From: Chitinophagaceae bacterium
Lineage (GTDB): Bacteria > Bacteroidota > Bacteroidia > Chitinophagales > Chitinophagaceae
DNA length: 41,475 nt
Reading direction: 5' to 3'
Assembly: GCA_024643625.1 (NCBI GenBank)
Contig: JAHEMO010000005.1
Location: forward strand, 1-41,475
Below are positions 34,777 through 41,475 of the stretch, in pieces. The notes beneath the pieces were generated by a model. That model worked only from the letters and a program-made list of their open reading frames with translations. It was not told the origin of the DNA and did not search any database. The position numbers and the translations under genes are program-made. How positions within the stretch are numbered: position 1 is the first letter of the stretch; each line of letters begins with the position of its first letter.

Positions 34777-36102
34777 TTAGATGCCGCGGGAAGGATCAAA
34801 ATTTTCCAGCGATTTCGCAACTGCATTCAGGAAAGTGGAACCTAACGCTCCATCAATAATGCGATGGTCGTAACTAAGACTGATATACATCATATGGCGG
34901 ATGGCGATGCTATCGCCCTGCTCAGTTTCTACTACTACGGGTCGCTTTTTAATGGCACCCACAGCCATAATGGCCACCTGCGGCTGACTGATAATAGGTG
35001 TGCCCATTATGCTGCCAAAAGTACCGACGTTGGTGAGCGTAAATGTTCCATCAGCGGTATCCTCGGGTCGTAATTTTCCCTGCCTGGCTGCATTAGCTAA
35101 GTGATTAACGCGTTTGGTAAGGCCGGTTAGGTTTAGCTGATCGGCATATTTTATAACAGGCACTATCAGGTTACCCGTGGGTAGCGCTGTGGCCATGCCG
35201 ATATTGATATCCTTCTTGATGATAATTCTATCGCCATCCACACTGCTGTTAAGCATGGGATATTTCTTTATGCATTGTACAACCGCTTCCACAAACAAAG
35301 GCGTGAAGGTGATTTTCTCGCCTTCGCGTTGCTCAAATTCCTTTTTCACTTTGTTGCGCCACAGCACCAAATTGGTAACATCAGCCTCGGCAAAGCTCGT
35401 GACATGAGCACTGGTATGCTTACTGTCCACCATATGTTTGGCAATAAGCTTGCGCATGCGGTCCATTTCTATAATCTCCACATTGCCACTGCCACCGCCA
35501 AAGCTTTGTATGGCAGGCACTTGTACCGCTGCCGAAACCACAGCCGGCGTCGCAGCTACTGTTTCCGTTTGTGGCGTGGTTGGTGCCGAAACCACACCTT
35601 GTTGCCTATCGGCAATATATTGTAGTATGTCCTTCTTGCTTACCCTGCCGTCCTGACCCGAGCCGGGCATTTTTTCCAGTTCGGCCATGCCCACCCCTTC
35701 TTCCTGTGCTATTTTGAGTACGAGGGGCGAATAAAACCGCACATTGCCCGCTTTAAGTTCCTGTGGCGGTGGCGAAGTGGGTTGATAGGGAATTACTTCA
35801 GGCTTTTCAGCAGGAGCAGGGGCAACAACGGGTTCAGGCGCAGACGGTGCTACTGCTGCGGCACCGGTAGCAATACGCGCAATCACCGCGCCCACAGGAA
35901 CTACGTCATTCTCCTGGAATAAAATCTCGCTGATGGTGCCCGCCGCCGTGCTGGGTACCTCACTATCCACTTTATCGGTAGCAATATCCAACACTGCTTC
36001 ATCCTGCTCCACCTTATCACCTGGCTTTTTGTGCCAGCGTAAAACGGTAGCTTCCATAATGCTTTCACCCATTTTGGGCATCACCAAATCCACTATCGAC
36101 AT
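34777..36102 (-). CDS. Dihydrolipoamide acyltransferase (E2) of a 2-oxo acid dehydrogenase complex
   Basis: This 441-aa protein has an N-terminal lipoyl domain (residues 1-78; the lipoylated Lys is in DIATDKVDSEVPS), an Ala/Pro-rich hinge (APSAPEPVVAPAPAEKPEV), a peripheral-subunit-binding domain at about 122-160 (FYSPLVLKIAQEEGVGMAEL, GQDGRVSKKDILQYI), a second hinge, and the catalytic acyltransferase domain with the DHRIIDG motif (His and Asp catalytic). It moves acyl groups from E1 to CoA. E1 and E3 are not in this window, so acetyl, succinyl or branched-chain specificity is open; the single lipoyl domain and SIVDLVMPKMGESIMEATVL start fit a branched-chain or oxoglutarate-type E2. It follows cinA by 91 bp on the same strand. 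Confidence 0.93.
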   Translation of the reverse strand: MSIVDLVMPKMGESIMEATVLRWHKKPGDKVEQDEAVLDIATDKVDSEVPSTAAGTISEILFQENDVVPVGAVIARIATGAAAVAPSAPEPVVAPAPAEKPEVIPYQPTSPPPQELKAGNVRFYSPLVLKIAQEEGVGMAELEKMPGSGQDGRVSKKDILQYIADRQQGVVSAPTTPQTETVAATPAVVSAAVQVPAIQSFGGGSGNVEIIEMDRMRKLIAKHMVDSKHTSAHVTSFAEADVTNLVLWRNKVKKEFEQREGEKITFTPLFVEAVVQCIKKYPMLNSSVDGDRIIIKKDINIGMATALPTGNLIVPVIKYADQLNLTGLTKRVNHLANAARQGKLRPEDTADGTFTLTNVGTFGSIMGTPIISQPQVAIMAVGAIKKRPVVVETEQGDSIAIRHMMYISLSYDHRIIDGALGSTFLNAVAKSLENFDPSRGI

Positions 36103-36155
36103 TGTAATTCTTTTAGGTCCGTTAATGCAATCGTTAGCTGCCGGGGCAGCCGCGG

Positions 36156-36163
36156 CAAAAGTA
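36156..36163 (-). promoter_or_regulatory. Candidate -7 box for the E2 gene
   Basis: TACTTTTG on the minus strand equals TAnnTTTG and lies 53 bp before the E2 start. I see no TTG at the -33 distance, so it may be weak. A 6-bp palindrome GCTGCC-GG-GGCAGC lies at 36137-36150, between it and the gene. Confidence 0.4.
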
Positions 36164-36170
36164 AGGAAAT

Positions 36171-36191
36171 GCTTCCCTCGCCGGGGAAGGC
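36171..36191 (-). terminator. Possible weak terminator after cinA
   Basis: CTTCCC (36172-36177) and GGGAAG (36184-36189) form a six-pair hairpin immediately after the cinA stop. The minus-strand tail ATTTCCTT is only partly T-rich, so read-through into the E2 gene is likely. Confidence 0.35.
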
Positions 36192-36193
36192 GT

Positions 36194-37456
36194 CTACTGT
36201 CGGAGCATGAAGAGTCGTAAAAGATTAAAAGCGTAGTTAGCCGTCAGTTCAATATTTCGATGCCGGTCAAACCGGAATCTCATCTGTTGTGCCTCAATTT
36301 TATGGGCATTACCCACCGCTATCCAAACGGTGCCAACAGGCTTTTCGTCGCTGCCGCCGCCGGGCCCCATAATACCACTCACTGCCATGGCATAACGGCT
36401 GCCAAATTTCAGCAGGCAGCCTTCCACCATATCCCGCACTACCGCCTCACTAACGGCACCCTGCTGTTCGATGGTTTCTATAGGCACTCCCAGTACACTA
36501 TGCTTGGCCGCATTGCTGTACACTACCGCGCTACCCATAAATACCGACGAGCTTCCCGGTATCTGCGTAACCAAATGCGCCATGTAGCCTCCCGTGCAAC
36601 TTTCAGCCATAGCGAGGGTTTCACCTCGCTCCGCCAGCAATCTCAGAACCACCTGATGCAATTGTTCATCGCGGTCAGTCACCAGCAAATCGAAAACTTC
36701 TTGTTTTAGCTTCTCAAATTGCTGGTCCAGTTCCTCCTCAACAATAACCCGATCTGTACCTATACCGGTAAGCCTCAATCGCACCATACCATAGCTGGGC
36801 AAATAAGCCAGCCTGATGTGCTTTGGCAGGGCGTTCTCGAAAGCTTGTATGCGCTCGGCTACGTAGCTCTCTCCTTGCCCGGCGGTGAGCAGTGTACGGT
36901 GTTCTACCACGCCAAGGTTTTCATTTTGGCGCAGCCTTGGCAATACTGCCTGCCGCATTATCTCCTTCATTTCGTGCGGCACACCAGGCATACTGATAAC
37001 CATTGTTCCGTTTTTTTGGAACAACATGCCGGGTGCCGTACCCGCAGGATTATGCAGCACCTCGCACACATCGGGCACTTCCGCCTGCTTCAGGTTGCGC
37101 TCCAGCATAGGGCGGGGCTTACCACCTCTGTCGCTATTAATGCGTTCAAATATGGCGCGTACATGCGCCAGTACCTGATCATTAACGATCAGCTTGCCAC
37201 CAAAATATTGGCAGAGCAGCGGCTTGGTTATATCGTCGGCGGTGGGGCCAAGTCCACCGGTTATCAGCACCAGTTCGGCACTTTCAATGGCATTATCCAA
37301 TGCTTGCCATATGGCTTGCCAGTCATCACCCACACTTACACGGCGGGTTACAGCAATGCCCAGCGCATTCAGTTCGCGGGCAAGCCAGGCACTGTTGGTG
37401 TCTATCACCTGCCCTATCAAAAGTTCGTCGCCAATGGTAATAATGATGCAATTCAT
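36194..37456 (-). CDS. cinA: CinA-family protein (competence/damage-inducible, NMN amidohydrolase type)
   Basis: This 420-aa protein combines two domains. The N-terminal molybdopterin-binding-like (MoCF/COG1058) domain has IIITIGDELLIGQVIDTNSA and ELVLITGGLGPTADDITKPL. The C-terminal CinA amidohydrolase domain (about residues 260-420) has TLAMAESCTGGYMAHLVTQI, AVVYSNAAKHSVLGVP and VSGIMGPGGGSDEKPVGTVW. CinA homologues hydrolyse ADP-ribose-type pyrophosphates and deamidate nicotinamide mononucleotide in NAD salvage; the competence link is species-specific. Length is usual for the family. It lies 91 bp upstream of the E2 gene, both on the minus strand. Confidence 0.95.
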   Translation of the reverse strand: MNCIIITIGDELLIGQVIDTNSAWLARELNALGIAVTRRVSVGDDWQAIWQALDNAIESAELVLITGGLGPTADDITKPLLCQYFGGKLIVNDQVLAHVRAIFERINSDRGGKPRPMLERNLKQAEVPDVCEVLHNPAGTAPGMLFQKNGTMVISMPGVPHEMKEIMRQAVLPRLRQNENLGVVEHRTLLTAGQGESYVAERIQAFENALPKHIRLAYLPSYGMVRLRLTGIGTDRVIVEEELDQQFEKLKQEVFDLLVTDRDEQLHQVVLRLLAERGETLAMAESCTGGYMAHLVTQIPGSSSVFMGSAVVYSNAAKHSVLGVPIETIEQQGAVSEAVVRDMVEGCLLKFGSRYAMAVSGIMGPGGGSDEKPVGTVWIAVGNAHKIEAQQMRFRFDRHRNIELTANYAFNLLRLFMLRQ

Positions 37457-37600
37457 AAGTAAAAGGTCAGCAAGATTATAGAAATTAATTGAGCCTTTAC
37501 CGACAAATAATCATCTACGGAAGAACAATATATAAATTGATTTATAATATTGATTATTAGCACATTATAATATTTACAATAACTCTTAAGGCGATAAATT

Positions 37601-37632
37601 TTGTAGAGGTTTACCCAATCCCTGTATCTTGC
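37601..37632 (+). promoter_or_regulatory. Candidate promoter of dacB giving a leaderless or very short leader
   Basis: TTG at 37601-37603 (within TTTTG), a 21-nt spacer, and TATCTTGC at 37625-37632 resemble the Bacteroidota promoter, with a shortened -7 T run. The dacB ATG follows 4 nt later, so transcription would begin close to the start codon. Confidence 0.45.
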
Positions 37633-37636
37633 CGGC

Positions 37637-39034
37637 ATGCGATACCTATGGCTTTCCCTACTGCTGATAACGAGCTCAGGCTGGGCTCAGCCCTCCCAAA
37701 AAATTGCTGCTGCATGGACCCGGATGCTGCAAAACGAGCAGCTAAGTTTTGCCTCGGCAGGTATTTGTGTCATGGATTTGCGTACAGGAGAAATACTGTT
37801 TGCTGACAATCACCGAACAGGACTTGCGCCCGCCAGCACGACTAAGGTGCTTACCAGCATTGCAGCGTTTGATGCCCTCGGGGCAGCCTATCAATACAAA
37901 ACCAATATTTATATCCAGGGAAAAATAAACGCCGGCATTTTGGATGGCGACCTGATAATAGACGGCACAGGAGATCCAAGCCTTGGCAGTTGGCGCTATG
38001 CTTCTACCAAGAATAACAGGCAGTTACAGCAAATTGCTGCAGCACTTACGAGTGCAGGCATCAGGCAAATAAACGGCAACCTCGTAGTGCGGAATACCGG
38101 TTTCGATAATAATCCTGTTCCACCATACTGGCCATGGGCCGACATCGGCAATTATTACGGGGCAGGTATCTGGCCGCTCAACTGGAACGAAAATCAATAT
38201 GACCTTTATTTTAAGACGGGCAGCAGACCTGGCCAGCCTACGAGCATTGCCGGCCAAAAGCCAGCTGACTTGCCCATTACCACTTTTTGGAATCAGGCCA
38301 ATACCGGCCCGGCAGGATTTGGCGACCAAAGTGTTATCTACACAGCACCCTATAGCAAAATGGCATTCATTCAGGGTAGCCTGCAAGCCAATGAAACCCG
38401 GTTTGCCGTATCGGGTGCAGTGCCTGATGGGGAAAGGTTTATGCTGATGAATTTGCAAAGCCACTTGAAAAGCCAGGGTATTAGCTGTTTGGGCAAGATA
38501 GTCACTGCAAGTGATTTGAATATTTCCGGAAGCAATCCGCCGGAAATCACAGATAATCAGCTATTTACAACAATTACTTCGCCAACTTTGGATACGCTGG
38601 TTTATTGGTTTATGAAGAAGAGTATCAACCTCTATGGTGAAGCTTTTGCCCGGACAATTGGGAAGGAAAAGGGCAAGACCGGCAGCACCGAAGCAGGATT
38701 GGAATGGATGGAAAAGCATTTCAAGGCAGCTGGCATCGACCCGAGAGGCATGCATCTGACCGATGGTAGCGGACTCTCGCCCACCAACCGCATTGCGCCG
38801 CTAACCTTGTGCGAGGCATTACGATACGCCAAAACAAGGCCATGGTTTGCAGCATACCTCGCTGCGTTTCCGGAGTATAATGGCATGACGCTGAAAAGCG
38901 GCACCATACACCGGGTGAAATGCTTTGCGGGATACCAAGGCAATTACGCGGTGGCCATAATGGTGAACAATTACAATGGCAGCAGCAGCGGGTTGGTTAG
39001 CCAATTGTACGCTGTGCTGAACACGTTGAAATAG
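37637..39034 (+). CDS. dacB: D-alanyl-D-alanine carboxypeptidase/endopeptidase, PBP4 type (S13)
   Basis: This 465-aa periplasmic enzyme trims or cuts peptidoglycan cross-links. It has a signal peptide (MRYLWLSLLLITSSGWA, then Q). The catalytic SxxK tetrad is in LAPASTTKVLTSIAAFDALG (serine about residue 69). The SxN-type motif is in DGSGLSPTNRIAP (about 375). The third box is KSGT in MTLKSGTIHRVKCFAGY (about 417), a KTG variant typical of PBP4. The long insertion between SxxK and SxN, about 305 residues, is the hallmark of the S13 family. It stands alone; its convergent neighbour is ssb, with the terminator at 39038-39067 between them. Confidence 0.94.
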   Translation: MRYLWLSLLLITSSGWAQPSQKIAAAWTRMLQNEQLSFASAGICVMDLRTGEILFADNHRTGLAPASTTKVLTSIAAFDALGAAYQYKTNIYIQGKINAGILDGDLIIDGTGDPSLGSWRYASTKNNRQLQQIAAALTSAGIRQINGNLVVRNTGFDNNPVPPYWPWADIGNYYGAGIWPLNWNENQYDLYFKTGSRPGQPTSIAGQKPADLPITTFWNQANTGPAGFGDQSVIYTAPYSKMAFIQGSLQANETRFAVSGAVPDGERFMLMNLQSHLKSQGISCLGKIVTASDLNISGSNPPEITDNQLFTTITSPTLDTLVYWFMKKSINLYGEAFARTIGKEKGKTGSTEAGLEWMEKHFKAAGIDPRGMHLTDGSGLSPTNRIAPLTLCEALRYAKTRPWFAAYLAAFPEYNGMTLKSGTIHRVKCFAGYQGNYAVAIMVNNYNGSSSGLVSQLYAVLNTLK

Positions 39035-39037
39035 GCA

Positions 39038-39067
39038 TGAAAAATCCGCCGATGGTTGCGGCGGATT
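39038..39067 (-). terminator. Terminator of ssb
   Basis: A perfect 9-bp stem (AATCCGCCG / CGGCGGATT) with a 7-nt loop is followed on the minus strand by TTTTC. It lies 34 bp past the ssb stop; the plus strand lacks a T run. Confidence 0.7.
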
Positions 39068-39100
39068 ACATGACTTGCTTAAGCCTATGCATCGAAAATC

Positions 39101-39532
39101 CTAAAAAGGAAGATCATCAGCAACTTCGCTATCCGCAGTGCCCGATGCGACACCGGGCGCAGGGGAAGTTTCCGTGCGGCTCTGACCACTACTTTCATGG
39201 CTATCGCCACCGCCATCTGCACCGCCAATCAAATGAACCTGCGTTACCCTCAGGCTGAGCACTGTACCACTTGTGCCATCGGCACGGGTAAAGGAGCGCA
39301 CATCGGGCGTTCCTTCCACATAAATCTGTTTGCCCTTTTTAAGGTATTGTGCCACTGCGGTTCGGTCTGTCCAATAACTGCAATCAAGCCAGGTGGTTCT
39401 TTCCTGCTGATTGCCGCCGCTATCGCGATATCGTTCGGTATGGGCTACACTAAAATTAATAACGTTTCTGCCATTTACCTGTTTCAACAGGGCGTCGCGT
39501 CCAAGGTTTCCAATTGCCTGCAATCTGATCAT
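39101..39532 (-). CDS. ssb: Single-stranded DNA-binding protein
   Basis: This 143-aa protein has an OB-fold (MIRLQAIGNLGRDALLKQVN, VINFSVAHTERYRDSG, TTWLDCSYWTDRTAVAQYL, KKGKQIYVEGTPDVRSF). A Gly/Ser-rich linker leads to the acidic C-terminal tip ADDLPF, which recruits replication and repair partners. It coats single-stranded DNA in replication and recombination. Because many Bacteroidota carry several ssb paralogues, this may or may not be the essential one. It is transcribed divergently from the retropepsin-like gene with 134 bp between starts. Confidence 0.94.
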   Translation of the reverse strand: MIRLQAIGNLGRDALLKQVNGRNVINFSVAHTERYRDSGGNQQERTTWLDCSYWTDRTAVAQYLKKGKQIYVEGTPDVRSFTRADGTSGTVLSLRVTQVHLIGGADGGGDSHESSGQSRTETSPAPGVASGTADSEVADDLPF

Positions 39533-39666
39533 GTTTCTGTTGCTTTTTTTAAGAAGGTTGAAAATACGATGGATGAAGGGGAAAAAAAAGTTTGCCGACA
39601 GAGCTGTTGACAGTTTCGTGTAACGAGTCTGCTAATGAAATTAAACGCTTTGTGCTTTTACCATGC

Positions 39667-40200
39667 ATGAGCAACGATTACGTGAAGTCCCGGCGTAAAA
39701 AAACTCTACAAAATATTGAATGGCTTGCACGCCCCTGTAGTTTGCCGCCTGAGGAGATTAACCCCATGTCAACCAACCCGGTAAGCAATTTGCTTGACCA
39801 CGGCCCCCTGCTTGAAGGCGAAATATTTGCCGATGAAGCGGTGTTCCTTAGTGTAAAGAATGAATTGGCTGCACTACCTGTAGCCAATGTGCGGCTTTTA
39901 GTGGATACCGGCAGTAATATTTCGGGGCTTGATAGCCGAATAATAGACAAACTTGGATTGAAGCCCTATGATAGTAAAGCTGAGGTAAATGGCGTGGGAG
40001 GCCTGCACCTGATTCAACGTTTTCGGTGTATTCTTTTCACTAATATTTTCGGACAAAAAGGATTGCCAATAGATGTAGTTGAGGGCGACTTTAGCCATAG
40101 CGCATACCACGGTGTTATTGGCCGCGATGTGCTTCAATTTTGCAAACTCGTGTACAACGGGCCTAAAAACAGCTTCAATATTGTGGCGCAGGATTTTTGA
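39667..40200 (+). CDS. Retropepsin-like aspartic protease-fold protein
   Basis: This protein has a retroviral-type aspartic protease motif (LLVDTGSNISGLDSRIIDKL: D-T-G-S), followed by a flap-like segment (VNGVGGLHLIQRF) and a C-terminal ILE/GRD-type motif (YHGVIGRDVLQFCKL), as in bacterial single-domain retropepsin homologues. One domain only is present, so a homodimer would be needed for catalysis. There is no signal peptide. The start is uncertain: ATG 39667 (177 aa) keeps a basic N-terminal stretch, while ATG 39766 (144 aa) starts closer to the fold (MSTNPVSNLLDHGPLLEGE). Function is unknown; cytosolic proteolysis is inferred. Confidence 0.75.
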   Translation: MSNDYVKSRRKKTLQNIEWLARPCSLPPEEINPMSTNPVSNLLDHGPLLEGEIFADEAVFLSVKNELAALPVANVRLLVDTGSNISGLDSRIIDKLGLKPYDSKAEVNGVGGLHLIQRFRCILFTNIFGQKGLPIDVVEGDFSHSAYHGVIGRDVLQFCKLVYNGPKNSFNIVAQDF

Positions 40201-40277
40201 TGGTCTCCTCTGCTGCAAGGCATAATTGCATTAGTAGTACGGCTGTTTCCATTTCAGACATTTATTAGGCTGAGGGG

Positions 40278-40308
40278 TTTGCTGCTAATTTGGAGCGGAT
40301 TATATTCG
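40278..40308 (+). promoter_or_regulatory. Candidate promoter of the phosphatase gene
   Basis: TTTG at 40278-40281, a 19-nt spacer and TATATTCG at 40301-40308 fit the Bacteroidota pattern (C in place of the third T, as in the proS promoter). Transcription would begin near 40315, which supports ATG 40335 and excludes the TTG at 40290 as start. Confidence 0.5.
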
Positions 40309-40334
40309 TACCATCACCATTGCTACTAATAGTT

Positions 40335-41459
40335 ATGCAAATTACATGGCTACCTATTCTTTCGCTATTGCTTGCTTACTTTAGTAATGCGCCTATGAGT
40401 TATACAAGTTCCGAAAATGTAAATACAGTGGACGGTCCTTATGTAATGTATGCCGGCGATACCATGCTGGTACATTACATTGATAGCAATGAGGCTGGAA
40501 AAGCGTTGCGAACAAGCGTATACCATGCCCAAAACCCCCGGCCTGCAGAGATTGTGGTTGGCACCGACGAGCCCGGCAAAACATTTACCGTGAAACTCCG
40601 GGAAAAACATAAGCCGGAAAAAGCAGAATATGGCAGGTCATCCAAAATGCTGGTGCTAAGCGATATTGAAGGCAACTTCAGGGCTTTCAGACAATTGCTG
40701 CAAGCAGCGGGTGTAATAGATGCTGATTTCAAATGGACATTCGGCGATGGCGACCTGGTAATTATTGGCGATATGGTAGACCGGGGCGATATGGTGACCG
40801 AAGTGCTTTGGTTGATTTATGCGCTTGAAGAGCAGGCCGAGGCAGCAAAAGGAAAGGTGCATTATATACTTGGCAATCACGAACTCATGAACATGACCGG
40901 CGATGTTCGCTATGTGCATCCGCGTTATTTGCAAAATGCACAACTTGTCGGAACAGACTACATGCAAATGGTAGGACTAAACAGCGAGTTTGGCCGCTGG
41001 TTTTCATCTAAAAATATTGTAGAGCGCATTGGCAATATGCTATTTGTGCATGGCGGCATATCGCCGGACATGACAAGAATGGCGATGCCGCTTAATGAAA
41101 TCAATAATATCACGAGGCCATGGTATGCCGATTCCACCTACTCCTTTACCGACCCAAGACTCCATATCATTTTAGGCGACGGAGGACCTATGTGGTATCG
41201 CGGGTATTACTATGGCGCAAATCAGGATAACATCAAGCAGATTGATTCCACGCTGCAATTGTATCAGGTAAAACATATAGTAACCGGTCATACCATTATT
41301 GATACGGTGATAGTATCAGCCCATGGCGGCAGATTGATAGATACCGACGTTCACCACTCACGCGGGCACAGCGAGGCTTTGCTTGTAGAAAAGCGCGACA
41401 TGGTACGGATAAACAGCCGCGGCGAAAGGCTGCCATTGCAGGCCCATCCCAAGCTATAA
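40335..41459 (+). CDS. Exported calcineurin-like metallophosphoesterase
   Basis: This 374-aa protein has a hydrophobic N-terminal segment (MQITWLPILSLLLAYFSNAP), probably a signal peptide or anchor. The phosphoesterase core has all metal-binding blocks: VLSDIEGNFRAF (D-x-E in place of the usual DxH), GDMVDRGDMV (GDxxDRG), YILGNHELMNM (GNHE), LFVHGGISPDM and a later TGHT (HIVTGHTIID). The GDxVDRG plus GNHE pattern is that of PPP-type and Shewanella-like phosphatases. The DxE substitution at the first metal ligand pair may alter metal use. Substrate unknown; an exported location suggests phosphate scavenging or envelope turnover. Its stop at 41459 is 16 bases before the window end. Confidence 0.88.
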   Translation: MQITWLPILSLLLAYFSNAPMSYTSSENVNTVDGPYVMYAGDTMLVHYIDSNEAGKALRTSVYHAQNPRPAEIVVGTDEPGKTFTVKLREKHKPEKAEYGRSSKMLVLSDIEGNFRAFRQLLQAAGVIDADFKWTFGDGDLVIIGDMVDRGDMVTEVLWLIYALEEQAEAAKGKVHYILGNHELMNMTGDVRYVHPRYLQNAQLVGTDYMQMVGLNSEFGRWFSSKNIVERIGNMLFVHGGISPDMTRMAMPLNEINNITRPWYADSTYSFTDPRLHIILGDGGPMWYRGYYYGANQDNIKQIDSTLQLYQVKHIVTGHTIIDTVIVSAHGGRLIDTDVHHSRGHSEALLVEKRDMVRINSRGERLPLQAHPKL

Positions 41460-41475
41460 CCATCCTCAGTTTGCA

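Noticed and set aside
36719-37462. 247-codon plus-strand ORF opposite cinA
   Set aside because: Antisense to a well-supported gene, no domain features, unusual amino-acid composition.
40290-40334. TTG start for the phosphatase
   Set aside because: It falls between the two promoter boxes, upstream of the predicted transcription start.

Overview
The window reads as a chromosomal stretch of a Bacteroidota bacterium, most likely Chitinophagales/Chitinophagaceae-like. The evidence is a SusC/SusD pair, a second TonB-linked receptor with a carboxypeptidase-regulatory N-terminus, many exported lipoproteins, mostly weak Shine-Dalgarno sequences, and several promoters of the Bacteroidota type (TTG/TTTG, 19-21 nt, TAnnTTTG-like). 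I saw no tRNA, rRNA, CRISPR array, transposase or integrase. Family assignments come from reading the proteins, not from database searches.

Layout. 1-9.9 kb: tail of a probable DUF445 membrane protein; an outer-membrane TonB-dependent receptor; a minus-strand pair of phosphohexomutase and protein-L-isoaspartate methyltransferase; a DUF2279 protein; then a plus-strand run of CCA-adding enzyme, a pRiA4b ORF-3-like protein with an acidic tail, and miaA, so two tRNA-modifying enzymes flank an uncharacterised protein. 9.9-15.9 kb: an OmpP1/FadL-type porin and an Asn/Trp/Ser-rich lipoprotein (minus), prolyl-tRNA synthetase, a DUF481 protein and a small secreted helical protein. 15.99-16.37 kb: a chimeric relic, a truncated minus-strand thioredoxin joined tail-to-tail to the 3' end of a paralogue of the preceding small secreted protein.

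16.8-26.9 kb holds an accessory-looking plus-strand cassette: SusC, SusD, a 14-repeat FG-GAP/VCBS plus UnbV/ASPIC lipoprotein, and a vanadium-haloperoxidase/PAP2 lipoprotein. It is followed by a minus-strand chaperone operon (Hsp20, DnaJ/CbpA-like, thioredoxin). The intact thioredoxin and the relic share a 128-bp tract with one mismatch, flanked on both sides by strongly diverged sequence. The cassette is therefore bracketed by direct repeats that look gene-converted.

29.0-32.9 kb: RDD, SpoIIM, DUF4129-like and DUF4350-like genes, a set normally found with MoxR ATPase and DUF58 genes, which are absent here. 33-41.5 kb: two uncharacterised proteins, a 2-oxo-acid dehydrogenase E2, CinA, PBP4-type DacB, SSB, a retropepsin-like protease and an exported calcineurin-like phosphatase.

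The main candidates for something new are the repeat-bracketed SusCD/UnbV/haloperoxidase cassette and its thioredoxin scars, the low-complexity lipoprotein at 11.6-12.4 kb, the MoxR-less membrane cluster, and apparently leaderless promoters ahead of two exported proteins.
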